Source of the DNA: Lachnospiraceae bacterium | GTDB lineage: Bacteria; Bacillota; Clostridia; Lachnospirales; Lachnospiraceae | Length of the DNA: 64,000 nucleotides | Assembly: GCA_900757145.1 (NCBI GenBank) | Contig: CAAEMT010000039.1 | Location: 1 to 64,000 of the forward strand | Direction of reading: 5' to 3' | Part shown: one piece after another, positions 34,058-42,487 of the stretch | Layout of the letters: each line of letters begins with the position of its first letter | Position numbering within the stretch: the stretch's first letter is position 1 | Notes under the pieces: generated by a model | Told to the model about the DNA's origin: nothing | Database searches by the model: none | Seen by the model: the letters and a program-made list of their open reading frames with translations, nothing else | Translations under genes and position numbers: made by a program

Positions 34058-34933
34058 GTGTATTATGAATTTTACATAGATCAGTTTTTCGTGGAACACC
34101 TGCTGACCGGCTGCATCCTTCTTTCGATAGCAGTACGGCTTGGCAGATGGGAAGTATCGAGTCTACGGATCATACTTGCAGGCGCAGCCGGAACTCTGGT
34201 GATGTGTGCGCTCATCGCGGCAGGAACGCCTCTTTTTTATTTGTGTGGGACGGCAGTTTCCGGGATTATCGCGTTTACGGGAAAGGAACGCGGCGGATTT
34301 TTTTGGGGAATGCTTCTTTTGCTGTTTGTGACCGTCTGCTTTGCGGGAACACTGGAGGCGTTGCTTTCGCTTTTTCCTCTGCCGTTTCTGGCGGGGATCT
34401 TTGCGGCGGGAGGAGTTGTAAGAGGGGCGTGCTGTTTTGCGGAATATAGGGTAAAGACGGATGCGACAGCAGAAGTACAGCTTTTTTGCGGAAAAGAAAA
34501 TACGAAGGTAACAGCGCTTTTTGACAGCGGAAACAGACTTCTGGAACCGCTTACAGGGCGTCCGGTCAGCATTGCGGACAGTGCGGTTATTCTGCCGCTC
34601 CTGGAAGAAGGCTGGGAAGAAAAGAGAGGATTTGTGATGCTTCCCTACCATAGTATCGGGAAAAAGCAGGGATGGATGCGGGGCGTTGTGATAGACAGTA
34701 TGAAAGTAAGGTCGGGAAAAAGTACGGCAGTATATAAACGTCCGGTGATTGCGGTTTACGAAGGGCAAGTCAGCGCCGGAGGGCAGTATCAGATGATCCT
34801 TCATCCAATGCATGCCGTGATGGAAAAAAGAAGTGGGAGGAAAGAAAATGATAGTAAAAATAGCGGTACCGCAGAAGTTTCAGTTCAAGATGGCAGCAGG
34901 ATTCGGGGATGTCCTGTTTCGCAGAACGAATGA
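34058..34933 (+). CDS. spoIIGA: Sigma-E processing peptidase SpoIIGA
   Basis: A 291-residue membrane aspartic protease that activates pro-SigE in the mother cell after engulfment signalling. The N-terminal half has about five membrane helices, starting YYEFYIDQFFVEH; the C-terminal half holds the protease motif LFDSGNRLLEPLTGRPV with the active Asp at about 156. Start is GTG at 34058 after AGGGGGTG. The last 86 bases overlap sigE in another frame, a longer overlap than usual, so the last 29 residues may be a stop-loss extension. Confidence 0.92.
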   Translation: MYYEFYIDQFFVEHLLTGCILLSIAVRLGRWEVSSLRIILAGAAGTLVMCALIAAGTPLFYLCGTAVSGIIAFTGKERGGFFWGMLLLLFVTVCFAGTLEALLSLFPLPFLAGIFAAGGVVRGACCFAEYRVKTDATAEVQLFCGKENTKVTALFDSGNRLLEPLTGRPVSIADSAVILPLLEEGWEEKRGFVMLPYHSIGKKQGWMRGVVIDSMKVRSGKSTAVYKRPVIAVYEGQVSAGGQYQMILHPMHAVMEKRSGRKENDSKNSGTAEVSVQDGSRIRGCPVSQNE

Positions 34934-35588
34934 TACGCACTATATCGGAGGAACAGAGGTGCTTCCGGCGCCGCTTGAGCCGGAACAGGAAAAGGAGCTG
35001 GTGGGAACGCTGGGAAGAGAGGGAGACGCAAAGGCAAAGGGTCTTTTGATCGAGCATAATCTGCGGCTCGTGGTATACATAGCGAAAAAATTTGACAATA
35101 CCGGTGTAGGGGTAGAGGATCTGATCTCGATCGGAACGATCGGACTGATCAAAGCGATTAATACGTTTAAACCGGACAAGAAGATCAAGCTTGCGACGTA
35201 TGCATCACGCTGCATCGAAAATGAGATTCTGATGTATTTGCGCAGGAATAATAAAACAAAGATGGAAGTGTCCATTGATGAACCGCTCAATGTAGACTGG
35301 GACGGAAACGAACTCCTGCTCTCTGATATTTTGGGAACGGATGAGGATGTGATATATAAAGATATGGAGACAGAGGCGGAACACAGACAGCTGACAAAAG
35401 CGATCGAAAAGCTCTCAAGGCGTGAACAGACAATCGTACAGCTCCGGTTCGGGATAAATATGAAGGATGGAGAGGAAAAGACGCAAAAAGAAGTAGCGGA
35501 TATGCTCGGTATCTCGCAGTCTTATATTTCCCGTCTTGAAAAACGGATTATCAAGCGGCTGCGCAGAGAAATCCTTCGGTTTGAGTAA
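34848..35588 (+). CDS. sigE: RNA polymerase sporulation sigma factor SigE (pro-SigE)
   Basis: A 246-residue sigma-70 family factor for early mother-cell transcription. A pro-sequence of about 31 residues precedes YIGGTEVLPAPL, the known start of mature SigE, so cleavage by SpoIIGA near residue 31 is expected. Region 2 (NLRLVVYIAKKF, GVEDLISIGTIGLIKAINTF, KLATYASRCIENEILMYLR) and region 4 (KTQKEVADMLGISQSYISRLEKR) are canonical. The ATG at 34848 has GGGAGG at 7 bases. Confidence 0.97.
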   Translation: MIVKIAVPQKFQFKMAAGFGDVLFRRTNDTHYIGGTEVLPAPLEPEQEKELVGTLGREGDAKAKGLLIEHNLRLVVYIAKKFDNTGVGVEDLISIGTIGLIKAINTFKPDKKIKLATYASRCIENEILMYLRRNNKTKMEVSIDEPLNVDWDGNELLLSDILGTDEDVIYKDMETEAEHRQLTKAIEKLSRREQTIVQLRFGINMKDGEEKTQKEVADMLGISQSYISRLEKRIIKRLRREILRFE

Positions 35589-35697
35589 AATAAAAATGTC
35601 AAGGGCTAAAACTTTCTAAAATTTTGCCACTAAACGAATAGCACTGCCGCAAAACGTGAATCATTCTACTAGAAGACACTTATCGGAGGATGATCAC

Positions 35698-36477
35698 ATG
35701 GCATTGAACAAGGTAGAGATATGCGGCGTCAACACAGCAAAACTTCCGCTTCTTACATCGGAGGAGAAGCGCTTTCTCTTTGAAAGGATTAAGGCAGGCG
35801 ATGAAAATGCGCGCGAACTCTATATAAAGGGTAATCTGCGGCTTGTGTTAAGCGTGATCAGACGCTTTTCAAACAGCAGCGAAAATGTAGATGATCTGTT
35901 TCAGATCGGCTGTATCGGGCTGATGAAGGCGATTGATAATTTCGATACAAATCTGAACGTCAAATTTTCCACATATGCTGTGCCGATGATAATCGGAGAA
36001 ATACGCAGATACCTGCGCGATAATAATTCTATCCGCGTCAGCCGTTCGCTGCGCGATACGGCGTATAAAGCGCTTTATGCGAAAGAAAATTATACAAAGA
36101 AAAACCAGAAAGAGCCTACGATCAATGAAATAGCAAAAGAGATCGGAATACCGAAAGAAGAGATCGCATATGCGATGGACGCGATACAAAGCCCTGTCAG
36201 CTTATACGAGCCGGTATATACGGAGGGCGGAGATACGCTGTATGTGATGGATCAGATCAGTGATAAAAAGAACAAGGAAGAAAACTGGGTGGAGGCAATC
36301 TCTTTGCAGGAAGCAATGAAGCGGCTCGACGAGAGGGAGCGTCATATCATTGAGATGCGTTTTTATGAGGGAAAAACACAGATGGAGGTTGCCTCGGAAA
36401 TCGGTATTTCGCAGGCTCAGGTCAGCCGCCTTGAAAAAAATGCGCTCAAATGTATGCGTTCCTATCTGCGCGCTTAG
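35698..36477 (+). CDS. sigG: RNA polymerase sporulation sigma factor SigG
   Basis: A 259-residue late forespore sigma factor. The N terminus NKVEICGVNTAKLPLL is the SigG signature, including the part bound by the anti-sigma factor. Regions 2 (NLRLVLSVIRRF, NVDDLFQIGCIGLMKAIDNF) and 4 (KTQMEVASEIGISQAQVSRLEKNAL) are intact. The ATG at 35698 follows CGGAGG. The 109-base gap after sigE has no terminator that I can see, so read-through from the spoIIG promoter is likely, as in Bacillus; a forespore promoter there was not convincing. Confidence 0.97.
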   Translation: MALNKVEICGVNTAKLPLLTSEEKRFLFERIKAGDENARELYIKGNLRLVLSVIRRFSNSSENVDDLFQIGCIGLMKAIDNFDTNLNVKFSTYAVPMIIGEIRRYLRDNNSIRVSRSLRDTAYKALYAKENYTKKNQKEPTINEIAKEIGIPKEEIAYAMDAIQSPVSLYEPVYTEGGDTLYVMDQISDKKNKEENWVEAISLQEAMKRLDERERHIIEMRFYEGKTQMEVASEIGISQAQVSRLEKNALKCMRSYLRA

Positions 36478-36508
36478 AAAAGAACGGAAAGGCTAAAAAA
36501 CGGAATAT

Positions 36509-36787
36509 TCAAACGCATTTTCGGCGGCATTCCTCTTCATTGACATCAACGAGGATGATGTCGCAGCCGATCTGCACGATGCAGCGCCAGGGAATAAAAA
36601 ATTCAAATTCCCGCCCGAGGAGGCAGCACAGCTTTCCAGGAACCGGAACGATCAGTGCTGTAACGCAGCCGTTTCGGCAGTCGATTTCAATATCGCTTAC
36701 GCAGCCCAGAGCACAGCAGGTCTGAACGTTGATCACTTCTTTTTGTTTTAAGTCGTACAGGCGCAGGATCGATTTTTGCTCTTTCAT
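36509..36787 (-). CDS. YlmC/YmxH family PRC-barrel sporulation protein, cysteine-rich
   Basis: A 92-residue protein with the PRC-barrel pattern of the YlmC/YmxH family: LYDLKQKEVINV, VSDIEIDCRNG, ALIVPVPG, EFFIPWRCIVQIGCDIILV. The family gene commonly sits beside sigG in clostridia and its function is not established. Here it is convergent to sigG rather than downstream on the same strand. It contains 11 Cys in 92 residues, including two CC pairs, which is far more than I expect for the family and could indicate metal binding or disulfides. It is divergent from nrdR. Confidence 0.85.
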   Translation of the reverse strand: MKEQKSILRLYDLKQKEVINVQTCCALGCVSDIEIDCRNGCVTALIVPVPGKLCCLLGREFEFFIPWRCIVQIGCDIILVDVNEEECRRKCV

Positions 36788-36838
36788 AGGAGACCTCTTT
36801 GGAAACGGAGTTTCTTATCATCATTGTATGATTTTTAA

Positions 36839-36867
36839 TTGACAGTGGTTCCTCTTTCCGCTATACT
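36839..36867 (+). promoter_or_regulatory. Strong SigA promoter for nrdR
   Basis: TTGACA (36839-36844), 17 bases, TATACT (36862-36867): a near-consensus promoter 25 bases before the nrdR start. No NrdR box pair was recognised. Confidence 0.8.
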
Positions 36868-36891
36868 CAGATTATTATTGGAGGAATGAAG

Positions 36892-37341
36892 ATGAAATGT
36901 CCGTTTTGTAATCAGGATAATACGCGGGTAGTAGATTCGCGGCCGGCAGATGACAATACTTCGATCAGGAGACGCCGCCTGTGCGACGAGTGCGGAAAGC
37001 GCTTTACAACGTATGAGAAGGTTGAGACGATTCCGCTCATCGTGATTAAAAAGGATCAGACGAGAGAGCAGTATGACCGCCGTAAGCTTGAGGACGGCGT
37101 GATGCGCGCCTGCTATAAGCGTCCGATACCGATCCAGAAGATCAAAGAGACACTTGACGCGGCAGAGATGGATATCTTTAACCGGGAAGAGAAAGAGATC
37201 GACAGCAAGATCATAGGCGAGATTGTGATGGATGCTCTTAAGGATCTCGATCCTGTCGCATACGTCAGATTTGCGTCTGTATACAGGGAATTTAAGGATG
37301 TCAATACTTTCATGGACGAACTGAAGAAAATACTGGAATGA
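36892..37341 (+). CDS. nrdR: Transcriptional repressor NrdR
   Basis: A 149-residue regulator of ribonucleotide reductase genes. An N-terminal zinc ribbon (MKCPFC near residue 1 and LCDECGKRFTTYE near residue 30) is followed by an ATP-cone (PLIVIKKDQTREQYDRRKL onward) that senses dATP/ATP, ending with VAYVRFASVYREFKD. The ATG at 36892 is 7 bases after GGAGG; the ATG at 36886 is too close. It has its own promoter and terminator, so it is a single-gene unit. Confidence 0.96.
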   Translation: MKCPFCNQDNTRVVDSRPADDNTSIRRRRLCDECGKRFTTYEKVETIPLIVIKKDQTREQYDRRKLEDGVMRACYKRPIPIQKIKETLDAAEMDIFNREEKEIDSKIIGEIVMDALKDLDPVAYVRFASVYREFKDVNTFMDELKKILE

Positions 37342-37347
37342 GCAGAC

Positions 37348-37376
37348 GGGTGCGGACAGTGTTCCGCATCCTTTTT
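37348..37376 (+). terminator. Rho-independent terminator after nrdR
   Basis: A 9-bp stem, GGGTGCGGA (37348-37356) with TCCGCATCC (37363-37371, one G-U pair), a 6-base loop, then TTTTT. Confidence 0.88.
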
Positions 37377-37458
37377 GTACTGTCACAGGAAAGATCTTGT
37401 CGCGCTGATGTGTACACTTTTGTTCCTTGTATTTGCCGGGGAATATCGGGAAGAAAGG

Positions 37459-37488
37459 TTGCGCCGCGAGGCATGGGAGTGTTATACT
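37459..37488 (+). promoter_or_regulatory. Predicted promoter for the DUF5717 locus
   Basis: TTGCGC (37459-37464), 18 bases, TATACT (37483-37488), 55 bases before the TTG start at 37544. It makes the three-gene locus an independent transcription unit. Confidence 0.5.
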
Positions 37489-37543
37489 GGAAAAGTATTT
37501 TGAGAAGAAAACGGTGAGCATCGACTGACCGGAGGGATACGAA

Positions 37544-40500
37544 TTGAAGAGAAGAATAGAACAGTTATTAAATGGAATATTTGAATATGAGCCGGTCCCG
37601 CTTCTGATAAGACCGGAGAAGATAGAGCTGCGTACAAAACCAGATACGGCGGCACACGGTACGTTATATATAGAGAGTAAGGATCAAAAGAAAATAAAGG
37701 GATTCTTGTATACGCCCGATCCGCGCATTACATGCAGATCGGTCGAATTTCAGGGGGCTGAAAATGAGATCCATTATCAGGCAGACTGCAGCGGCCTTCC
37801 GGGAGGATACGTCCTTGCAGGAGAGATCACAGTATGCAGTGATCACGGAGAATACAGTATTCCGTACCGGATAGAGGTGCAGGCGGAAGAAAAAGAAACG
37901 CCTGATTTTCCGTTTGCGCAGTTCGGGGATTTTATTGCTGCCGCGCAGGAGGATTTTCAGAAGGCATACCGCTATTTTACTTATCCTGCGTTTCGCGGGA
38001 TGATTGAAAAAGAGCGCCCAAATCTTCTTGCTTTGTATGACGGACTTTGTATTCCGGATTTTTCAATGGAGGCAATGGAAGCATTTTTGTCAGACTGCGG
38101 AGCAAAAGAGCGCCTTGTACTTTCTGTTTCTCAGGAAGGATATGAATTTACGGATCTGTCTGAGCCGGTGCGCGAAACGGTGAAGATCGGTAAAAATACA
38201 TGGGGCTATGTCGGGATTTCCGTTGAATCGGACGCTGCCTTTTTGCGGCCGGAAAAGAAAAAATTTACAACCGATGATTTTGCGGGCAGTACCTTTGATC
38301 TGAATTTTGTGGTCGATACAAATCTGATGCATGCAGGTATCAATTATGCGCGCCTTACATTGAACAGTGGTTTGCAGCAGTTTTGTATTGTTATAAGGGC
38401 ATGTAAGCATAATCAAAGACCAGCCGAAGCGATCAGGCAGCACAGCGTCTGCAGGAGGATGACAAAAGAACTGGAATCCCTGTATGTGAGCTTTCGTCTG
38501 AAAAAGACAGATATGACTGCGTGGGTGGAGCACTCTGTCAGTGCGATCAGCACATATCGTCAGGCAGGCGGGAAGGATGCTTTTGCCGATCTGTTTCTTG
38601 TACAGCTTTATTATGCAGACGGGAAAAAGCAGAAAGCATACCGGCTGTTGGAGAGCTTCGACAATCAGCGTTATCGTTTGAATACATCGGAGCGGTATGC
38701 CTTTTACTTATATATGACGACATTTTTCTACAATGAGAAGTCGTATGTAGACCGCGTAGAAGCTGAGATCACGAAGCTGTTTTTCCGTGATAAGACGAAC
38801 TGGAAGCTTTTGTGGATATTGCTGTATTTGCAGGAAACTTATTTAAATGATGAAAATGCGCGGTATGAGGCGGTAGCGGAGCAGTTTTGCTATGGCTGCC
38901 GCAGCAGGATCTTGTATCTTGAAGCTTTTGAGGTGCTGAAAAAGAATCCGTTTCTTATGCGCCATCTCGGAGCATTTGAGCTTGCGCTGCTGCGTTTCGC
39001 CGCAGGAGAGGGGATACTGACGCCGCAGCTTATGCGGCAGGCGGCTGTGCTTACGCTGGATCATCCGCAGTTTGACCGCCGATTGTATGAAATACTAAGT
39101 GAAGGGTATCGGCTTTATCCGATGCCTGAGCTCGTACGAGCCGTCTGTGTGCTCCTGATAAAAGGAGAAAAGACACAGCCTTGTTACTTTAAATGGTATG
39201 TAAGAGGCGTAGAGAATGGTCTGCGCATTACAGGCTTATATGAATACTACATGGCGTCCATGGAGGAGCCTGATATACAGAATATGCCGCAGGTCATCCG
39301 TATGTACTTCGCATATGATACCTCTCTTGATTATCGGCGCAGAGCCGCAATTTACCGCCGCATCACCGAGAATCGAGATTCAGACGCGCAGACTTACCGC
39401 AATTATCGGGCGGCTATCGAAAAGTTTACCTTCGATCAGCTTGAGGCGGGACGGATCAATGATGATCTTATCGTACTGTACCGCGCGTTTCTGCGAAAAA
39501 GCATGCTGACAGCAAAGACGGCAAAGAAGCTCTCAAGGATACTCTGTTCGTATGAGGTTCTTTGTCCTGCGGCGGACGGTGTGAAGGTGATTGCACATTC
39601 CCGGCGACTTCGTATGGAGCAGTCGGCTGTGCTGCAGGATGGCAGGGCAGTCATTCCCGTTTACGATCCTGACAGTGCTCTTCTGGTCGAGTATGCAGAC
39701 GGCAGACGCCGGCTGGCGGCATCTGTTTGTGAGATCAGACCTGTTTTTGAAGAACCGGAGATGTTTGAATGGTGTGCGCAGACCGCGGTTGATTTTCCGG
39801 GGCTTGTGCTGTGTCTGTGCATTCAGTGCCTGAAAGAAGGACTGATGAATGAGAAAGTGCTTCTGTATTATCGGACGGCGTCCCAGATGCCGGAGTTATC
39901 AGAAGATTTCAGAACGCAGCTTCGCAGGGAGATACTGAGCTACTATACTTCGCATATAAGAGATGAGTCTCTTCCGGAATTTTTGGAGGAGATCTCGTAT
40001 CAGGAATATGTAAAAGTAGACAAGGCAGCTCTGATCACGCTGCTTGCGGAAGAAGGAAAATGTACGGAGGCTTTTTCGCTTCTTGACACTTATGGAGCGG
40101 AAGAGATCGGACTTGTACAGCTCGTTCGTATATGCAGCCGGATGGTTCTTGAGCTTGAGTTTGGCGAAAATCCAATGCTTGTATCTCTGTGTTACCATTG
40201 CTTTGCGAGTGGAAAATACGATGATAAGCTTTTGCGGTATCTTCTTTTGTACTATGAAGGACCGGTGCATGAGATGGAGCGTATCTGGTATGCCGCTATA
40301 CAGTTTGATCTCGATACGATGCTACTTGAAGAGAAGATTATGACGATGCTTTTATTTACGCGCAGCGGCACGCAGGGAAGCGAGCGAATCTTTGAATCGT
40401 ACCTTCGCAAGATGGGACGGAGAAAGCTCTGTCGCGCTTACGTAAATCTGAAGGCTTATGAATACTTTGTAAAGGGCGTTCCGGTCGCGGACTGCGTGTT

Positions 40501-41107
40501 TGCGTACATGGAACGCGAATACACGTATCTTGAGGAGCGTGGAAGGATCGCAGAGCAGGAGGAGGTATGCCGTCTGGCGCTTTTGCAGTATTATGCAAAG
40601 GCAGTGGAGCTTTCCAAAGAGCGCAGGGCGAGGGCTGCAAAGCTTCTGGAGGAGTTTTCGGCAAAAGGGATGCTCTTTAGCTTTTGGCAGCGTTTTGATG
40701 CAAAGCTTTTACGTCCGTATCAGATGGAGGGGCGTGTATTCGTGGAGTATGTGTGTGATCCAAAGAGCCGCGTTTCAATCAATTACAGAATCCGAGGCAG
40801 GGAAGATTCCTATACAAAGGAAGATGTAAAGGATTATTTTGAAGGAATATTTGTGAGGGAATTTACGCTGTTTGAAGGCGAGGAGCTGGAGTGCACTCTG
40901 GAAGAGGAGCGGGAAGAAAAGACGATTCGCTCCGATAAACGTCTGCTGAGAGCTATTTGTACAAAGGACGGGCAGACTTCGCGCTACGGGATGCTTAATG
41001 CGATCTCACGCGCACAGTCTTCCGGGGCTGAAGAGTCGCTTCGGGAAGAACTGGAAGCATATCTTTCAATGGAATATTTAGCAAAAGAAGTATTTACACT
41101 CGTGTAA
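37544..41107 (+). CDS. Giant DUF5717-type protein: beta domains plus alpha solenoid
   Basis: A 1187-residue soluble-looking protein without signal peptide or membrane helix. Visible layout: N-terminal beta-rich Ig-like part (about 15-120, starting from RPEKIELRTKPDTAAHGTLYI), a helical stretch, a second beta domain (about 210-290, VKIGKNTWGYVGISVESD), then about 700 residues of helical repeats resembling TPR/HEAT units (regular Tyr/Leu/Ala spacing, e.g. LFLVQLYYADGKKQKAYRLLESF), and a last beta domain (about 1055-1130). I recall such proteins as DUF5717 in Lachnospiraceae. Start is TTG with GGAGGG 7 bases upstream. No catalytic motif is visible. The next two genes follow closely, so a scaffold or adaptor role with the Hsp70-like product is my inference. 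Confidence 0.75.
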   Translation: MKRRIEQLLNGIFEYEPVPLLIRPEKIELRTKPDTAAHGTLYIESKDQKKIKGFLYTPDPRITCRSVEFQGAENEIHYQADCSGLPGGYVLAGEITVCSDHGEYSIPYRIEVQAEEKETPDFPFAQFGDFIAAAQEDFQKAYRYFTYPAFRGMIEKERPNLLALYDGLCIPDFSMEAMEAFLSDCGAKERLVLSVSQEGYEFTDLSEPVRETVKIGKNTWGYVGISVESDAAFLRPEKKKFTTDDFAGSTFDLNFVVDTNLMHAGINYARLTLNSGLQQFCIVIRACKHNQRPAEAIRQHSVCRRMTKELESLYVSFRLKKTDMTAWVEHSVSAISTYRQAGGKDAFADLFLVQLYYADGKKQKAYRLLESFDNQRYRLNTSERYAFYLYMTTFFYNEKSYVDRVEAEITKLFFRDKTNWKLLWILLYLQETYLNDENARYEAVAEQFCYGCRSRILYLEAFEVLKKNPFLMRHLGAFELALLRFAAGEGILTPQLMRQAAVLTLDHPQFDRRLYEILSEGYRLYPMPELVRAVCVLLIKGEKTQPCYFKWYVRGVENGLRITGLYEYYMASMEEPDIQNMPQVIRMYFAYDTSLDYRRRAAIYRRITENRDSDAQTYRNYRAAIEKFTFDQLEAGRINDDLIVLYRAFLRKSMLTAKTAKKLSRILCSYEVLCPAADGVKVIAHSRRLRMEQSAVLQDGRAVIPVYDPDSALLVEYADGRRRLAASVCEIRPVFEEPEMFEWCAQTAVDFPGLVLCLCIQCLKEGLMNEKVLLYYRTASQMPELSEDFRTQLRREILSYYTSHIRDESLPEFLEEISYQEYVKVDKAALITLLAEEGKCTEAFSLLDTYGAEEIGLVQLVRICSRMVLELEFGENPMLVSLCYHCFASGKYDDKLLRYLLLYYEGPVHEMERIWYAAIQFDLDTMLLEEKIMTMLLFTRSGTQGSERIFESYLRKMGRRKLCRAYVNLKAYEYFVKGVPVADCVFAYMEREYTYLEERGRIAEQEEVCRLALLQYYAKAVELSKERRARAAKLLEEFSAKGMLFSFWQRFDAKLLRPYQMEGRVFVEYVCDPKSRVSINYRIRGREDSYTKEDVKDYFEGIFVREFTLFEGEELECTLEEEREEKTIRSDKRLLRAICTKDGQTSRYGMLNAISRAQSSGAEESLREELEAYLSMEYLAKEVFTLV

Positions 41108-41121
41108 GCAGGTGAAAATTT

Positions 41122-42396
41122 ATGATACAGGCAACGAATGAACTGATACTCGGCGTTGAATTAAATGACGCGTATGCGCAGATTACTTATTATCATCAGT
41201 CGGTGCGGGAGCCGGTGACAGTCGGCGCACCGGAGGATGCGCAGGAACTTCAGTTTCCGATGGGGCTTCGAAGAGATTCCGGCGGGAGCTGGCATTTTTG
41301 GAGAGGCGAACCGCAGTCTGAGGATGATGAGCCGGATGTGTTCCGCATCGGAGATATTTTCGGGAAGCTGCGCCGTGCGGAGCCGATAGAAGAAAACGGA
41401 CAGAAAATGGAAGGCGAAGAGCTGCTTTGCATATATCTGAAGACGTGTTTTGATACGATAAAGCTACTCGTTCACAATTCAGAGCTGCATGTAATGGTAA
41501 CTGTACGCAATCTTACAGAAGAACTGGGAGCGCTTATTGCAGGCGCGCTTGAGAGGGCAGGCGTAGAACGGCGCAGGATTTATCTACAGGATTACCTTTC
41601 CTCTTTTTACTATTATGCAGTCAATCAAAAAAAGGAACTCTGGTATCAGGACGTCGCTCTTCTTGAGTATGAGGATGAGGCGATCACAGGGTATGTGCTG
41701 CATATCGACCGCACGACAAAGCCGGCTATAGCGCGCGTAGAAAAGGCAGCAAGGCAGCCTGTAGATGAGAAGATACGTGCAGGCCGCAGTGAGCAGGACT
41801 GGAAAAAGGAAAAAGACAGACTGTTTTTTGAGCTTTTAAAAAAAGTATTTGAGCGAAGAACGATCTCCACAAGCTATCTGATGGGGGATTACTTTAATAA
41901 GAGCTGGGCGGAACGCTCGATCCAGTACCTATGCTATAAAAGACATGCGTTTCAGGGGAAAAATCTCTACTCCAAGGGTGCGTGCTATGCGGCGATGGAA
42001 CGCGCGGGACTTATCGTGGTGCGCGATATGCTCTTTGGCGGTCGTGATATGATCGAAAGAAATCTTGGTATGGAAATGCGCGTCCGCGGAAAGGATACAT
42101 TTTATCCGCTCGTAAGCGCAGGGATCAACTGGTATGAGGCACATCACGTCTGTGAGTTTACCATGAACGATGAGAGGGAGATACGGATCATATCCCAGCC
42201 GATGGCTGCCGGAGAGAGTATTGTACACATGATGCGCCTTCCGGGACTTCCATCCAGACCGAACCGAGCTACAAGACTGAGGCTCGATGTCTATTTTTCA
42301 TCGCCGACAAAGTTTCATATTGAAGTAGAGGATATGGGCTTTGGAGGGCTTTATAAGCCTTCTGGTCTAGTGTGGGAGAGAACAGTTACATTCTGA
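41122..42396 (+). CDS. DUF5716-type protein with Hsp70/actin-like layout
   Basis: A 424-residue soluble protein. The N terminus LILGVELNDAYAQITYYH occupies the place of the Hsp70 phosphate-1 loop, but GxDxGTT is changed to GVELNDA. Residues 123-170 (HVMVTVRNLTEELGALIAGALERAG, YLQDYLSSFYYYAV) mirror the Hsp70 stretch ending in NEPTAAALAY. Residues 253-293 (GDYFNKSW...FQGKNLYSKGACYAA) look like the adenosine-binding segment, and the last 75 residues (SQPMAAGE, LPGLPSRP, TRLRLDVYF, FHIEVEDMGFG) resemble an Hsp70 substrate-binding beta domain. I recall the family as DUF5716. ATP hydrolysis is doubtful given the altered loops. It is 14 bases after the giant gene. Confidence 0.72.
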   Translation: MIQATNELILGVELNDAYAQITYYHQSVREPVTVGAPEDAQELQFPMGLRRDSGGSWHFWRGEPQSEDDEPDVFRIGDIFGKLRRAEPIEENGQKMEGEELLCIYLKTCFDTIKLLVHNSELHVMVTVRNLTEELGALIAGALERAGVERRRIYLQDYLSSFYYYAVNQKKELWYQDVALLEYEDEAITGYVLHIDRTTKPAIARVEKAARQPVDEKIRAGRSEQDWKKEKDRLFFELLKKVFERRTISTSYLMGDYFNKSWAERSIQYLCYKRHAFQGKNLYSKGACYAAMERAGLIVVRDMLFGGRDMIERNLGMEMRVRGKDTFYPLVSAGINWYEAHHVCEFTMNDEREIRIISQPMAAGESIVHMMRLPGLPSRPNRATRLRLDVYFSSPTKFHIEVEDMGFGGLYKPSGLVWERTVTF

Positions 42397-42487
42397 GTAT
42401 ATGATGCAAAATGCGGCGCATGCCGGATGCATCCGGTACGTTTGTGTACCGGAACAAAGATTCGCACACAGTAAGGAGAGTGTTTTT

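Noticed and set aside
35636..35668. SigF/SigG-type promoter in front of sigG
   Set aside because: CATTCTA at 35662 fits a SigG -10, but the nearest -35-like GAATA is 21 bases away and other candidates match only 3 of 5 positions.
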